Shown here: positions 1 through 10,252 of the stretch, piece after piece
How positions within the stretch are numbered: position 1 is the first letter of the stretch
Layout: every line of letters starts with the position of its first letter
Assembly: GCF_025153525.1 (NCBI RefSeq)
Contig: NZ_JANZNR010000006.1
Location: 1-64,000 of the forward strand
DNA from: Psychroserpens sp. SPM9
GTDB taxonomy: Bacteria > Bacteroidota > Bacteroidia > Flavobacteriales > Flavobacteriaceae
DNA: 64,000 nt
Direction of reading: 5' to 3'
The notes under the pieces: model-generated
What the model saw: the letters and a program-made list of their open reading frames with translations, nothing else
What the model was told of the DNA's origin: nothing
Databases searched by the model: none
Translations under genes and position numbers: made by a program

Positions 1-3000
1 AAAATTCCATGTGTAACAAGTGTACCTACGAATGTAGCAGCAAGCGCAATTACGCCATCAACGGCCGATGTCGCTTGGGATGCTGTGCCTTCAGCAACCT
101 ATGATTTAAGATATAGAGAAACAGGAATAACACCATGGACTGAAGTTTTAGACCTTACCATGAATACTTATACAATTAGTGGATTAGATAATCTTACAGA
201 ATACGAAGTTCAAGTCAGAAGCAAATGTTCGGTTACTACGTCAGCTTATTCCGCTTCGGAAGTATTTACAACACTGGATTCATGTTTAGATGGTACTATA
301 TCAACATTTCCTTATACACAAGGTTTTGAAAATAACACATCCTTTACAGACGAATGGAAACAAGGTGTTAATAACACCGATGATGATATTGACTGGACAA
401 GAGATAGTGGAGGCACGGTATCTTCAGGAACAGGTCCATCAACAGGGTCAGGTTCTACTTGGTATATATATACTGAAGCATCTACTAATTCAGCTCCAGC
501 GGGTAGCCCACAAAAATCTGCCGTCATAACGAGTGATTGTATAGATTTTACAAACTGGGAAAATGCAAAAATCAGCTTTGATTATCATATGTTCGGAACC
601 AATTTAGGAAGTGCTACCGAAAACCCAATTGAAACAGGCTATATCGCACTGGAAGTTAGTGATGATGATGGTTTAACTTTTAATGTCGAAACCATTATAA
701 ACGATGATAGTGAGGACGCATGGAAATCGGCAACAGATATCGATTTATCAGCCTATGATGGAAAAATCATACTCATCAGATTTAGAGGTGTTACCGGATC
801 GTCTTGGAGCAGTGACATGGCACTTGATAATATTAATATTGAGGCCGATCCTGCTACGGGTTCTAATCCGCCTGTAGCCGTTTGTCAAAACATCACGGTT
901 CAACTTGATAGCTCAGGAAATGCAACAATAGTAGCTACTGATGTTGATGGTGGTTCTACAGATGATGTTGCTATTACAAATTATAGTATTGATATCGATA
1001 CTTTTGATTGTACTAATGTCGGTACTCCGGTTAATGTCGAACTTACAGTAACCGATGAAGATAGCCAAACGGATACCTGTACAGCTACAGTTACAGTCGT
1101 AGATCAAATAGATCCTGAATTCGCAAACGTACCTAATAATATAACTTTAACCTGCGGAAATAATCAACCAACATGGACAGATCCAACTGTTACCGATAAT
1201 TGCGGAACTGGATTATCTCCTACGAGAACTGATGGAACCGGCCTTAATAGCGGCGATGTTTTCCCTAACGGAATTACAACGATAAGCTATACAGTTAATG
1301 ATGGTAATGGAAATACAAATACAGCATCATTTAATGTAAATGTGGTCGTGGATACTGAAGATCCTGTTGCGGTTTGTCAAAATCTATCAATTCAATTGGA
1401 TGCCAGCGGAAATGCTTCCATAACTGCTTCGCAAATAAATAATGGCTCTTCTGATAACTGCGGAATTGCTTCTATTGCTGCCTCACAAACAACTTTTACA
1501 TGTGCAGATGAAGGTGCTAACAATGTCACATTAACGGTGACTGACACTAGCGGAAATACCGACACATGTATTGCTGTAGTTACAGTAACATTACAAGACG
1601 AGCCAACAACATCAAACTGTTGGGAAACGACTAATTACAACTACAGTACATGCCAGTGGGAAATTAACGGAACACAAGACCCAGAACCAATCGCAACGAA
1701 CTGTTGGGATGATTACCGATTCAACACGACAAGCTGCGAATGGGAAAATCTAGGATCACAACCTACGGAACCAACCGCAACAAACTGTTGGGATGATTAC
1801 CAATTCAACACCACAAGCTGCGAATGGGAGAACCAAGGATCACAACCTACAGAACCAACCGCAACAAACTGTTGGGATGATTACCAGTTCAACACGACTA
1901 GCTGTGAATGGGAAAACCAAGGATCACAACCTACAGAACCAACCGCAACAAACTGTTGGGATGATTACCAGTTCAACACGACAAACTGTGAATGGGAGAA
2001 CCAAGGATCTCAACCTACGGAACCAACGGCTACAAACTGTTGGGATGATTACCAGTTCAACACGACAAATTGTGAATGGGAGAATCTAGGATCTCAACCT
2101 ACGGAGCCAACGGCTACAAACTGTTGGGATGATTACCAGTTCAACACGACAAGCTGCGAATGGGAAAATCTAGGATCACAACCTACGGAACCAACCGCAA
2201 CAAACTGTTGGGATGATTACCAATTCAATACCACAAGCTGTGAATGGGAGAACCAAGGATCTCAACCTACGGAGCCAACGGCTACAAACTGTTGGGATGA
2301 TTACCAGTTCAACACGACAAGCTGTGAATGGGAAAATCTAGGATCTCAACCTACGGAACCAACGGCTACAAACTGTTGGGATGATTACCAATTCAACACG
2401 ACAAGCTGTGAATGGGAAAACCTAGGATCACAACCTACGGAGCCAACGGCTACAAACTGTTGGGATGATTACCAGTTCAACACGACAAGCTGTGAATGGG
2501 AGAACCAAGGATCTCAACCTACGGAGCCAACGGCTACAAACTGTTGGGATGATTACCAGTTCAATACCACAAGCTGTGAATGGGAAAATCTAGGATCACA
2601 ACCTACGGAGCCAACGGCTACAAACTGTTGGGATGATTACCAATTCAACACGACAAGCTGCGAATGGGAAAACCAAGGATCACAACCTACGGAACCGACG
2701 GCAACAAACTGTTGGGATGATTACCAGTTCAACACGACAAACTGTGAATGGGAAAACCAAGGGTCACAACCTACGGAACCAACGGCTACAAACTGTTGGG
2801 ATGATTACCAGTTCAACACGACAAGCTGTGAATGGGAAAATCTAGGATCACAACCTACGGAACCAACTACAGAATGTTATGAAACAGCTACATTTAATAC
2901 GACAACATGTGTTTGGGATGTAACTGATAACGGTTCAGGTATTATATATTATGCAGATACTGATAATGATGGCTATGGGGATCCTGATGTTTCTATAATT

Positions 3001-3414
3001 GATTGTTCGCTTCCTACTGGTTATGTCACTGATAATACTGATTGTGATGATACAAATGACCAAATTAATTCTGCAGCGACAGACATTCCAGACAATGGAA
3101 TTGATGAAAACTGTGATGGTATGGATGAAACGACTTTAGATACTAATGAATTTAATAGTAGTGATGTTACCATTAAACCAAACCCGTTTAACACAACAAT
3201 TGATATTAACTTACCAATTAGTTTTAATGGTACAGACTTTAATATAAACATCTATGACCTAAATGGTCGAGTTGTATATAAGAAACTAAAATCAAGTATT
3301 GATGGTCATATTATTTTAAATGATTTAGACAGATTAGAAGAGGCTCCATACTTTATCAAAATCTCAAATAATGAAAACGGAATAGTAGTGACCAAGAAAT
3401 TGATCAAATTCTAG
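1..3414 (+). CDS. T9SS type A cargo protein with FN3, MAM-like, HYR-like and Cys repeat domains (5' partial)
   Basis: The reading frame is open from base 1, so the start codon and signal peptide lie outside the window. Domains in order by nucleotide: a fibronectin type III domain (1-270); a MAM/jelly-roll-like domain with the usual SSDMALDNI ending (about 283-846); three HYR/cadherin-like modules with a DPVAVCQN-type start (about 874-1590); a Cys/Trp repeat array (1612-2940, with fourteen near-identical units); a MopE-like putative metal-binding stretch (DNDGYGD, DCDD, GIDENCDG; about 2944-3126); and a C-terminal T9SS type A sorting domain (PNPF start, KKLIKF end). The architecture indicates a secreted or surface-anchored adhesin-like protein. 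The ligand is unknown. A strong terminator follows directly. Confidence 0.9.
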   Translation, partial: KIPCVTSVPTNVAASAITPSTADVAWDAVPSATYDLRYRETGITPWTEVLDLTMNTYTISGLDNLTEYEVQVRSKCSVTTSAYSASEVFTTLDSCLDGTISTFPYTQGFENNTSFTDEWKQGVNNTDDDIDWTRDSGGTVSSGTGPSTGSGSTWYIYTEASTNSAPAGSPQKSAVITSDCIDFTNWENAKISFDYHMFGTNLGSATENPIETGYIALEVSDDDGLTFNVETIINDDSEDAWKSATDIDLSAYDGKIILIRFRGVTGSSWSSDMALDNINIEADPATGSNPPVAVCQNITVQLDSSGNATIVATDVDGGSTDDVAITNYSIDIDTFDCTNVGTPVNVELTVTDEDSQTDTCTATVTVVDQIDPEFANVPNNITLTCGNNQPTWTDPTVTDNCGTGLSPTRTDGTGLNSGDVFPNGITTISYTVNDGNGNTNTASFNVNVVVDTEDPVAVCQNLSIQLDASGNASITASQINNGSSDNCGIASIAASQTTFTCADEGANNVTLTVTDTSGNTDTCIAVVTVTLQDEPTTSNCWETTNYNYSTCQWEINGTQDPEPIATNCWDDYRFNTTSCEWENLGSQPTEPTATNCWDDYQFNTTSCEWENQGSQPTEPTATNCWDDYQFNTTSCEWENQGSQPTEPTATNCWDDYQFNTTNCEWENQGSQPTEPTATNCWDDYQFNTTNCEWENLGSQPTEPTATNCWDDYQFNTTSCEWENLGSQPTEPTATNCWDDYQFNTTSCEWENQGSQPTEPTATNCWDDYQFNTTSCEWENLGSQPTEPTATNCWDDYQFNTTSCEWENLGSQPTEPTATNCWDDYQFNTTSCEWENQGSQPTEPTATNCWDDYQFNTTSCEWENLGSQPTEPTATNCWDDYQFNTTSCEWENQGSQPTEPTATNCWDDYQFNTTNCEWENQGSQPTEPTATNCWDDYQFNTTSCEWENLGSQPTEPTTECYETATFNTTTCVWDVTDNGSGIIYYADTDNDGYGDPDVSIIDCSLPTGYVTDNTDCDDTNDQINSAATDIPDNGIDENCDGMDETTLDTNEFNSSDVTIKPNPFNTTIDINLPISFNGTDFNINIYDLNGRVVYKKLKSSIDGHIILNDLDRLEEAPYFIKISNNENGIVVTKKLIKF
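1696..2871 (+). repeat. 14 tandem 84-bp (28-aa) Cys/Trp repeats inside the first gene
   Basis: Fourteen units of exactly 84 bp, in frame, each encode the pattern TNCWDDYQFNTT-S/N-CEWEN-L/Q-GSQPTEPTA. A degenerate unit precedes the array (about 1612-1695) and another follows (about 2872-2940). Each unit has two cysteines 11 residues apart, each followed by or near a tryptophan. The only residue variation is Q/R early, S/N before the second Cys and L/Q after WEN. Synonymous variants (acg/acc, accgca/acggct, ggatca/ggatct) are shuffled among units, which points to recombination or gene conversion. The array is protein-coding, not CRISPR. Confidence 0.97.
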
Positions 3415-3440
3415 AAAAATAAATTATTTTATTAATTATC

Positions 3441-3470
3441 AAGGCTGAACTTAAAAGTTCAGCCTTTTTT
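3441..3470 (+). terminator. Rho-independent terminator of the first gene
   Basis: A perfect 12-bp stem (arms 3441-3452 and 3455-3466, beginning AAGGCTGAACTT) with a 2-nt loop, followed by a T run, sits 27 bp after the stop codon. Confidence 0.9.
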
Positions 3471-3590
3471 ATATTTAAAACATTCAAAATCAACACCTAA
3501 GACATTCCTCGTGACCCCTTTAAAAACAACTATCTGTAAACACCTGAAAAACAAGTAATTAAAATTTAACATTGCATTTCATCGAATTTA

Positions 3591-3622
3591 TTTGCATTTC
3601 ACAGAGTCTACACCTATATTTG
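3591..3622 (+). promoter_or_regulatory. Flavobacterial sigma-A promoter of the 2168-aa cargo gene
   Basis: TTTG (3591-3594), 20 bp, then TATATTTG (3615-3622) matches the Bacteroidota consensus TTTG-N19-21-TAnnTTTG. It would start transcription roughly 35 bp before the ATG at 3664. The rest of the 3415-3663 gap holds only the terminator and AT-rich sequence. Confidence 0.7.
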
Positions 3623-3663
3623 TATCATAATTTTATTAGTCCCAAATTAAAATTTAACCGCTT

Positions 3664-6600
3664 ATGAAAACTACTACACTTTCACTTAGAAAGTATGTCA
3701 CTATATGTTGCCTACTTTTTACATCGTATTTATCATTTTCTCAAGTTACCATCGCAGATTACAATTTTGACTCTGGATTCGAAGGCTGGACTACTAGCTC
3801 TTACTCTGGTAGAAATTATAATGCCAATAGCTGTGCCAATTATGGTGCATTGTATACCTATTATGATTATGACTTTAGTACTGGTGCTGTTGTAACTTCA
3901 CCTACTATTAATTTAACAGCATATACAGATGTAACCATATCATTTTGTAATGTCAATGCGACTAACCATGAAAATGGAGATGGGTTTGATTTACAATATT
4001 ATGACGGAAGCAGCTGGATAACAATCAGACAAGTAAGACGTGGGACAGATTATACGTTCGGAGGTCCATCAAATAGTGATAACTATAGTAACACTCTCAC
4101 AAGTGGTACGTATACCTTTTCAGCAAATTCAAGATTTAGATTTATTGGTCAGTCTAGTAGCACCAATGAATGGAGTGTTTATGATGATATTCATATTGAA
4201 GGTAATATAAGTTCAACTTGTACTACTGCAATTAGCTCTTTTCCCTATAATGAAGGATTTGAATCTGGTTTAGGTGACTGGACTCAAGATGCTACTGATG
4301 ATAATGACTGGACAAGAGAAACTGGTGGAACACCTTCAGGTAGTACTGGTCCTAATGCAGCTCATGAAGGTTCTTGGTATATGTTTACTGAAGGAAGTAA
4401 TCCAAACTTTAATGATGTTTTTAATTTAGTAAGCCCATGCTTTGATTTAACAGCTGAGACTGGAGCAACGTTCTCATTTTATTATCACATGCGTGGTGGC
4501 GATATGGGGACTTTAGATGTAGAAGTGAGTACCGACAATGGTATTACATATTCTGCTCCTTTATGGAGTCAATCTGGAGAAGTTCAAACATCTGGTGGTC
4601 AGGCTTGGGAACCTGTAAATATTGATTTAGCAAGTTATATAGGTCAAACTATAAAAATACGCTTTAATGGAACTACAGGCTCCGATTATAGAAGTGATAT
4701 GGCTATTGATGACATAAGCTTAACACCTGTAATTACTGGTCCTGAAATTAATGTTCGCGGTAATGGAATTACGATAGCCGATGGAGACGTCACTCCTGAT
4801 GTAGCAGATGACACCGATTTTGGTACTGTAGCAACATTACTTTCTACACAAACACATACATTTACCATACAAAATGTGGGAACAGGTGCTATTAACCTTA
4901 CAGGACCCTCTCCTTATGTATCGATTTCTGGATTACATGCTTCAGATTTTACCGTTACTTCTACCCCTTCAAGTACAATTGCTGGAGGTTCAAGTACAAC
5001 ATTTAACATAACATTTGATCCGAGTGCAGTTGGATTAAGAACCGCCACGGTAACAATCGCTAATGATGATTCAGACGAAAACCCCTATAATTTTAACATA
5101 CAAGGAAATGGATTTACGGCCTTTCCAGAAATTAATATTCAAGGTAATTTCACCACAATATTAGATGGTGATACAACACCTGACCCATCTGATGACACCG
5201 ATTTCGGGAGTGTTATCCTAGTTAGTGGAACTAATGTAAATACATTTACCATTCAAAATTCTGGTGGTGCTACATTAACAGTTGGTAGTATTACAATTTC
5301 AGGAGCGAACGCTGCAGATTTTACAGTAACCTCAACACCTGCAGGTACTATTCCTGCGTCAGGGAGTTCAACGTTTGATATTTCATTCGACCCTAGTGCT
5401 CCTGGCTTAAGAACTGCTGCTGTAAGCATTGTAAATGGTGACAGTGATGAAAACCCTTATAACTTTAACATTCAAGGCTTTGGTGATCCTGGACCACCAT
5501 CTTATACAGCCTATTATGAAGACTTTGACTCTTCTGGAGGTGGTTGGACTTTAGGTACAAGCACGAATGATTCATGGATATGGACCAATAGTTTTCCTAC
5601 CAATGAATTAGCTGAAGGTGGCTTCTGGAGAAATTCAAATTTTGATAATTATAATAACAATACCAATTGTGTGATTATTAGTCCGACTATGGATTTTAGC
5701 GGATTGTATAATCTAAATTTAAATCTGGATGTAAAATGTAAAACGGAGAGTGGAGCAGACGGAATGATCATTCAGTATTCAATATCTGGCGGACTATGGA
5801 CCAGAATAGGTTCAACTGGTGACGGTACCAATTGGTATGAAGGCTATACCTCTGCATTAAGTGGTGATGCTTGGAATGGAAACACACATACTGCCACCCC
5901 TAGTTTTAATCCGCATAATCAATTTAACAATGTAAGAATTGACTTGGATGATGCTACTTTTGCAAACCAAAGTGATGTTCGTTTTAGAATACAATTTAGA
6001 ACAGACGGAAGTGGTACAGACGACGGTGTGGCATTCGACAATTTTAGAGTCGAAGCCGATCCTACGACGCCTCTAGCTGATGCTTCTGTAGCTCCTGCCG
6101 ATATAACAAGCAATTTAAGATTATGGCTAAAAATGAATGAAGGTGTGGTTGCTTCAGATGGAGACCCGTTAACGGCTTGGGAAGATCAGGCTTATGCCAC
6201 TACTTTAGACAAAGAAGATGCTAATGCTGATTCTTCATTGGCTCCAACTTATAGAGACAATGCTACAAGAAATATTAACTATAATCCTGTCGCAGATTTT
6301 GATAACAATAATATAGAGTACATGAATGGTAAAGGAGGATTCTATTCTCAAGATTACTATGTCGTATTCTTTAGTGATGATGAAGTAGACACAAACGCAG
6401 GAGCTTTTTCTCCTGGAAGACAATTTGCCATAGGGGGACGTTTCTCTGCGATTAGCTTCCACGAGGATCCTACTGGATTAGGAATAGGTAGTGTTTCTGC
6501 TAGGTACGACGATGAAATCTTATCGCATACAGTAGATTCTTACCCTTTATCAGGTCCTCCTGATGACGATTCTTACGGTAGAGCGTTTACAACGACTTCT

Positions 6601-9600
6601 GATAGTTATCAAAACCATCCTACTATTGTAAATGTCAAAACTAATACAGCTGGTACTTTGTCAGAAATCTATAAAAATGGAAAACGCGTTGATAATACAA
6701 CAGGTGTTTCTGGTGATGGAGGTACTCTTAATTTTACCGAATTTAACAACTTATCGTTCCTTGTTGGAACAGGTCGAAGTGGAATTGCAGGTAGAACAAC
6801 ATCTCAAATGAATGGAATGATTGCTGAAGTCATTTCATATACGTCTCCAAATTCTGCGTTAAACCAACAAAAAATACAAAGTTATTTGGCATTAAAGTAT
6901 GGTGTGACCTTACAAAGTTCTTCAACGGGATATGCACATAGTAACTTTAGACAAAATGACGTTGATTATATTGATTCTCAAGGCGCAGTGATTTGGGATA
7001 CAAGTGCAAATGCTTCATACAATTATGATATCGCTGGTATTGGAAGGGATGATGCTTCAATACTTAATCAAAAACAATCTAAAAGTCAGAACCTTATATC
7101 TGATGGTATAGGCCCAACTAGTGGTTTCTTAACTTTAGGGTTAACCGATATCTATGATACAAACAAATTAAACCAATCTAATAATGCAACTAACTTTAAT
7201 GATAGAGAGTTCTTAGTTTGGGGTAATAATGGTGCCGATTTAAACTTAGCATCTTCAACGATTACCGTAAATATGAGTGCTGGCATCTCTCCTGCGCTTA
7301 CAACAGATGTATCTTTTACAGCCATGCAACGAGTATGGAAAGTCGTAGAAACTGGAGGTGATATTCCTTCAGTAAAAGTAAGATTACCTCAAAATGCTAT
7401 TAGAAATATATCGCCTCCAGGAAATTACTATATGTTTATTTCTAGTACTGGTGTATTTGATCCTACAGCAGATTATAGAGTAATGAGATCTGATGGTAAT
7501 GGTAACTTAGAAACAGATTACGACTTTGATGGTACTAAATATATCACTTTTGGTTATGCGCCTCAAGTTGTTGTAGAACGTTCTGTGTATTTTGATGGTG
7601 TTGTTGATTATGTAGATATGGAAGATGCTTTAGACTTAAATCCTGCTGGATTTACTATTTCTGCATGGATTAAAAGAGATGCTGCTGATACTGGTACAAA
7701 ATCAATTGTTTCAAAAAGAGACGCTGCTTTTACAACGGGTTATGATTTAAGAATTTTAAATGATAATAGAATACAAATTTACTGGAAAAATCCAGCCGAT
7801 AGGAGTTTAGCTTCTTCGACTGCTATTCCAGATAATGAATGGCATCACGTGGCTGTAATTTATAACGGTTCAAGAGTTTTTATTTACATTGATGGTGTTC
7901 TTGACAATGCTATTAATAGATCAGCTCCTATTGACACTGATGAATCTTTTTACATCGCTGCTGCAGGTAAAAACACTCCAACACAACACTTTAGAGGGAA
8001 TATTGATGAAGTACGTGTTTGGGATGTAGAGCTTACTCCTGAGCAATTGAGATTTGTAATGAATCAGGAAATAGAAGAAAATGCAACCTTTGTTGCTGGT
8101 AAAGAATTACCAACAACCATTACTAAAAATGATGTTGGTGCCATTCCTTGGAATCAATTAGCTGGTTACTATCCAATGACAACTTATACGTATACCAATA
8201 CCGAAGATGCTTCGGGCAACAACAATCAAGGTGCATTGAGAAACTTAGATACTGTCGACCGACAAACAGCACCTTTACCGTATGAGTCACGAGCAAATGG
8301 CGATTGGACAACTGATGCTACATGGGAAAACTATACAGTGCAAACCTTACCAAATGCATTATCTATTGTAGATGGCACGACACCTATCGACTGGAATATT
8401 GTTAGAATTGACCACGATGTCACTATCGATACTGAAGTCGTTTTAGGTAGAGACCGACAAGTTTTAGGCTTATACTTAGGAAGTGGCGCAGAATTAACCA
8501 TAGATGGAGATAATGCCGATGCTGCAGCTGGAAACGGTTTAACCGTATCGCATTACTTAAAACTTGATGGTAAAATCGACCTTGAAGGCCAATCACAGTT
8601 AGTACAAAACACAGGCAGTGATTTAGATCCAACATCTTCAGGTTCTCTTGAAAAAGACCAGCAAGGTACTGCAGATCTTTATACATATAACTACTGGTCT
8701 TCACCTGTTGGAATCATGAATTCAACAACAAATAACAATTCTTATACCGTTTCAGATATTATGTTTGACGGTGTCAATCCTATTAACTGGTTAACATCTG
8801 GTTATAATGGATCTGATGGTGCCATTATTAGTATTGCCGATTACTGGATTTGGAAATTCGCTAATCAACCTGATGACGACTATTCTGCATGGCAACATGT
8901 GAGACAAAACGGAACCATTTTACCTGGTGAAGGTTTCACGATGAAAGGTCCTGGTTCTGGTGCAATTGTAGATCTTCAAAATTATGTATTCTTAGGAAAA
9001 CCTAGTAATGGAGATATTAACCTCACCTTAAATGCTGGAAACGATTATTTAGTTGGAAACCCATACCCTTCTGCAATCGATGCCAATATATTCATCACAG
9101 ATAACGGCCCAACGATTGATGGTGCTGGAGCCAACCCTTTAATTAGTGGTACGCTGTACTTCTGGGAGCATTGGGGCGGAGGATCTCATAACTTATCAGA
9201 TTACCAAGGTGGTTACGCAACTTATAACTTCTCTGGAGGAGTTGCTGCACCTTCGCTAGGAACCAACGATCCTGATGTTGGAACTGGAGGAACACCTACA
9301 AAAATACCTGGACGCTTTATTCCGGTTAGTCAAGGATTCTTTGTTGTGGGAGAAACTACAGGAACGATTAATTTCAATAACGGACAACGTGCTTACCAAA
9401 AAGAGAAAGCTACAGGTGCTGATGCTTCAGTATTTGTTAGACAAGCACAAAACACTTCCAGCGCTGATACCAATACGGAAGTTGGTGATGGACGAATGAA
9501 ATTTAGAATCGGTTTCAACTCAATTAATACCATTCACCGACAGTTATTATTAACCATCGATGAGAATACAACAACCGGTTACGATTGGGCTTATGATGCC

Positions 9601-10170
9601 AAGACTTATGACGATCAAATGGATGATTTATTCTGGATGATTAATGATGAGAAATATACCATTCAAGGAACTAATGAAGCAGAACCTGAAAGTGTGTATC
9701 CGCTAGGTATTAAAGTTCAAGACAGTGGTTTAAACACCATAACTATTGATGCTTTAGAAAACGTGCCTGATACTATTGATATTTTTATCCATGATTTAGA
9801 GAATGACACCTACCATAACCTCAGAGAAGGAGATTTCCAATTCTACCTTTCTGCAGGTCAATACTTAAATCGATTTGAATTGACATTTAGCGATAGTAAT
9901 GCTTCATTAAGTGTTGAGGATACCGAATTAAAAACCTTAGATGTTTTCTATGATAACGAATCGGAAAGTATCGTTTTACTGAACCCTAATTTTGCTGATG
10001 TGAAGTCAATTGAATTATTCAATATCATCGGACAAAATATTACAACTATTGAAAATATTTCAGAACTGGACTATTCTGAATATCAAGTTAAGAACCTAAG
10101 CACTGGAACTTACATCATTAAGATAAATACTTTAAGCGGTTTGTTATCTAAGAAAGTTTTGGTGAAATAA
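3664..10170 (+). CDS. Giant T9SS type A cargo protein: MAM-like, choice-of-anchor D, LamG domains
   Basis: A 2168-aa secreted protein. Residues 1-27 form a signal peptide ending at SFSQ. Two MAM/jelly-roll-like modules follow (about 28-180 and 185-355; the second resembles the one in the upstream gene), then two choice-of-anchor D (ASH-like) domains (about 359-482 and 488-609, both with the EINxxGN...DGD start and DSDENPYNFNIQG end). Next come another jelly-roll module (615-799), a ConA-like/LamG-like region (813-1079), a canonical LamG domain with YFDGVVDYV and FTISAWIKR (about 1302-1465), a beta-rich region, and a C-terminal type A sorting domain ending KKVLVK. Probably a cell-surface or secreted adhesin or polysaccharide-binding protein. 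No catalytic domain is recognised. It has its own promoter and terminator. Confidence 0.92.
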   Translation: MKTTTLSLRKYVTICCLLFTSYLSFSQVTIADYNFDSGFEGWTTSSYSGRNYNANSCANYGALYTYYDYDFSTGAVVTSPTINLTAYTDVTISFCNVNATNHENGDGFDLQYYDGSSWITIRQVRRGTDYTFGGPSNSDNYSNTLTSGTYTFSANSRFRFIGQSSSTNEWSVYDDIHIEGNISSTCTTAISSFPYNEGFESGLGDWTQDATDDNDWTRETGGTPSGSTGPNAAHEGSWYMFTEGSNPNFNDVFNLVSPCFDLTAETGATFSFYYHMRGGDMGTLDVEVSTDNGITYSAPLWSQSGEVQTSGGQAWEPVNIDLASYIGQTIKIRFNGTTGSDYRSDMAIDDISLTPVITGPEINVRGNGITIADGDVTPDVADDTDFGTVATLLSTQTHTFTIQNVGTGAINLTGPSPYVSISGLHASDFTVTSTPSSTIAGGSSTTFNITFDPSAVGLRTATVTIANDDSDENPYNFNIQGNGFTAFPEINIQGNFTTILDGDTTPDPSDDTDFGSVILVSGTNVNTFTIQNSGGATLTVGSITISGANAADFTVTSTPAGTIPASGSSTFDISFDPSAPGLRTAAVSIVNGDSDENPYNFNIQGFGDPGPPSYTAYYEDFDSSGGGWTLGTSTNDSWIWTNSFPTNELAEGGFWRNSNFDNYNNNTNCVIISPTMDFSGLYNLNLNLDVKCKTESGADGMIIQYSISGGLWTRIGSTGDGTNWYEGYTSALSGDAWNGNTHTATPSFNPHNQFNNVRIDLDDATFANQSDVRFRIQFRTDGSGTDDGVAFDNFRVEADPTTPLADASVAPADITSNLRLWLKMNEGVVASDGDPLTAWEDQAYATTLDKEDANADSSLAPTYRDNATRNINYNPVADFDNNNIEYMNGKGGFYSQDYYVVFFSDDEVDTNAGAFSPGRQFAIGGRFSAISFHEDPTGLGIGSVSARYDDEILSHTVDSYPLSGPPDDDSYGRAFTTTSDSYQNHPTIVNVKTNTAGTLSEIYKNGKRVDNTTGVSGDGGTLNFTEFNNLSFLVGTGRSGIAGRTTSQMNGMIAEVISYTSPNSALNQQKIQSYLALKYGVTLQSSSTGYAHSNFRQNDVDYIDSQGAVIWDTSANASYNYDIAGIGRDDASILNQKQSKSQNLISDGIGPTSGFLTLGLTDIYDTNKLNQSNNATNFNDREFLVWGNNGADLNLASSTITVNMSAGISPALTTDVSFTAMQRVWKVVETGGDIPSVKVRLPQNAIRNISPPGNYYMFISSTGVFDPTADYRVMRSDGNGNLETDYDFDGTKYITFGYAPQVVVERSVYFDGVVDYVDMEDALDLNPAGFTISAWIKRDAADTGTKSIVSKRDAAFTTGYDLRILNDNRIQIYWKNPADRSLASSTAIPDNEWHHVAVIYNGSRVFIYIDGVLDNAINRSAPIDTDESFYIAAAGKNTPTQHFRGNIDEVRVWDVELTPEQLRFVMNQEIEENATFVAGKELPTTITKNDVGAIPWNQLAGYYPMTTYTYTNTEDASGNNNQGALRNLDTVDRQTAPLPYESRANGDWTTDATWENYTVQTLPNALSIVDGTTPIDWNIVRIDHDVTIDTEVVLGRDRQVLGLYLGSGAELTIDGDNADAAAGNGLTVSHYLKLDGKIDLEGQSQLVQNTGSDLDPTSSGSLEKDQQGTADLYTYNYWSSPVGIMNSTTNNNSYTVSDIMFDGVNPINWLTSGYNGSDGAIISIADYWIWKFANQPDDDYSAWQHVRQNGTILPGEGFTMKGPGSGAIVDLQNYVFLGKPSNGDINLTLNAGNDYLVGNPYPSAIDANIFITDNGPTIDGAGANPLISGTLYFWEHWGGGSHNLSDYQGGYATYNFSGGVAAPSLGTNDPDVGTGGTPTKIPGRFIPVSQGFFVVGETTGTINFNNGQRAYQKEKATGADASVFVRQAQNTSSADTNTEVGDGRMKFRIGFNSINTIHRQLLLTIDENTTTGYDWAYDAKTYDDQMDDLFWMINDEKYTIQGTNEAEPESVYPLGIKVQDSGLNTITIDALENVPDTIDIFIHDLENDTYHNLREGDFQFYLSAGQYLNRFELTFSDSNASLSVEDTELKTLDVFYDNESESIVLLNPNFADVKSIELFNIIGQNITTIENISELDYSEYQVKNLSTGTYIIKINTLSGLLSKKVLVK

Positions 10171-10207
10171 AATAGACCCAAATCTACCGTGATCTTAACT
10201 TAAAGAT

Positions 10208-10240
10208 AGCCTCTTTCCTTTTTGGATTGAGGCTTTTTTT
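10208..10240 (+). terminator. Terminator after the 2168-aa cargo gene
   Basis: Stem AGCCTC (10208-10213) with GAGGCT (10229-10234), a T-rich internal loop and an 8-T run. It lies in the 82-bp convergent gap with hisS. An AT-rich flank on the other side may let it act weakly on hisS transcripts too. Confidence 0.8.
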
Positions 10241-10252
10241 TATCCCGAAATT

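Noticed and set aside
1793-2845. Open frames of 70-98 codons in another frame of the repeat array
   Set aside because: They arise from the periodic repeat and have no independent start context. The main frame is clearly the coding one.
1696-2871. Regular 84-bp direct repeats that could be mistaken for a CRISPR array
   Set aside because: Units are contiguous without variable spacers, in frame, and encode a conserved 28-aa protein repeat. No cas genes are present.
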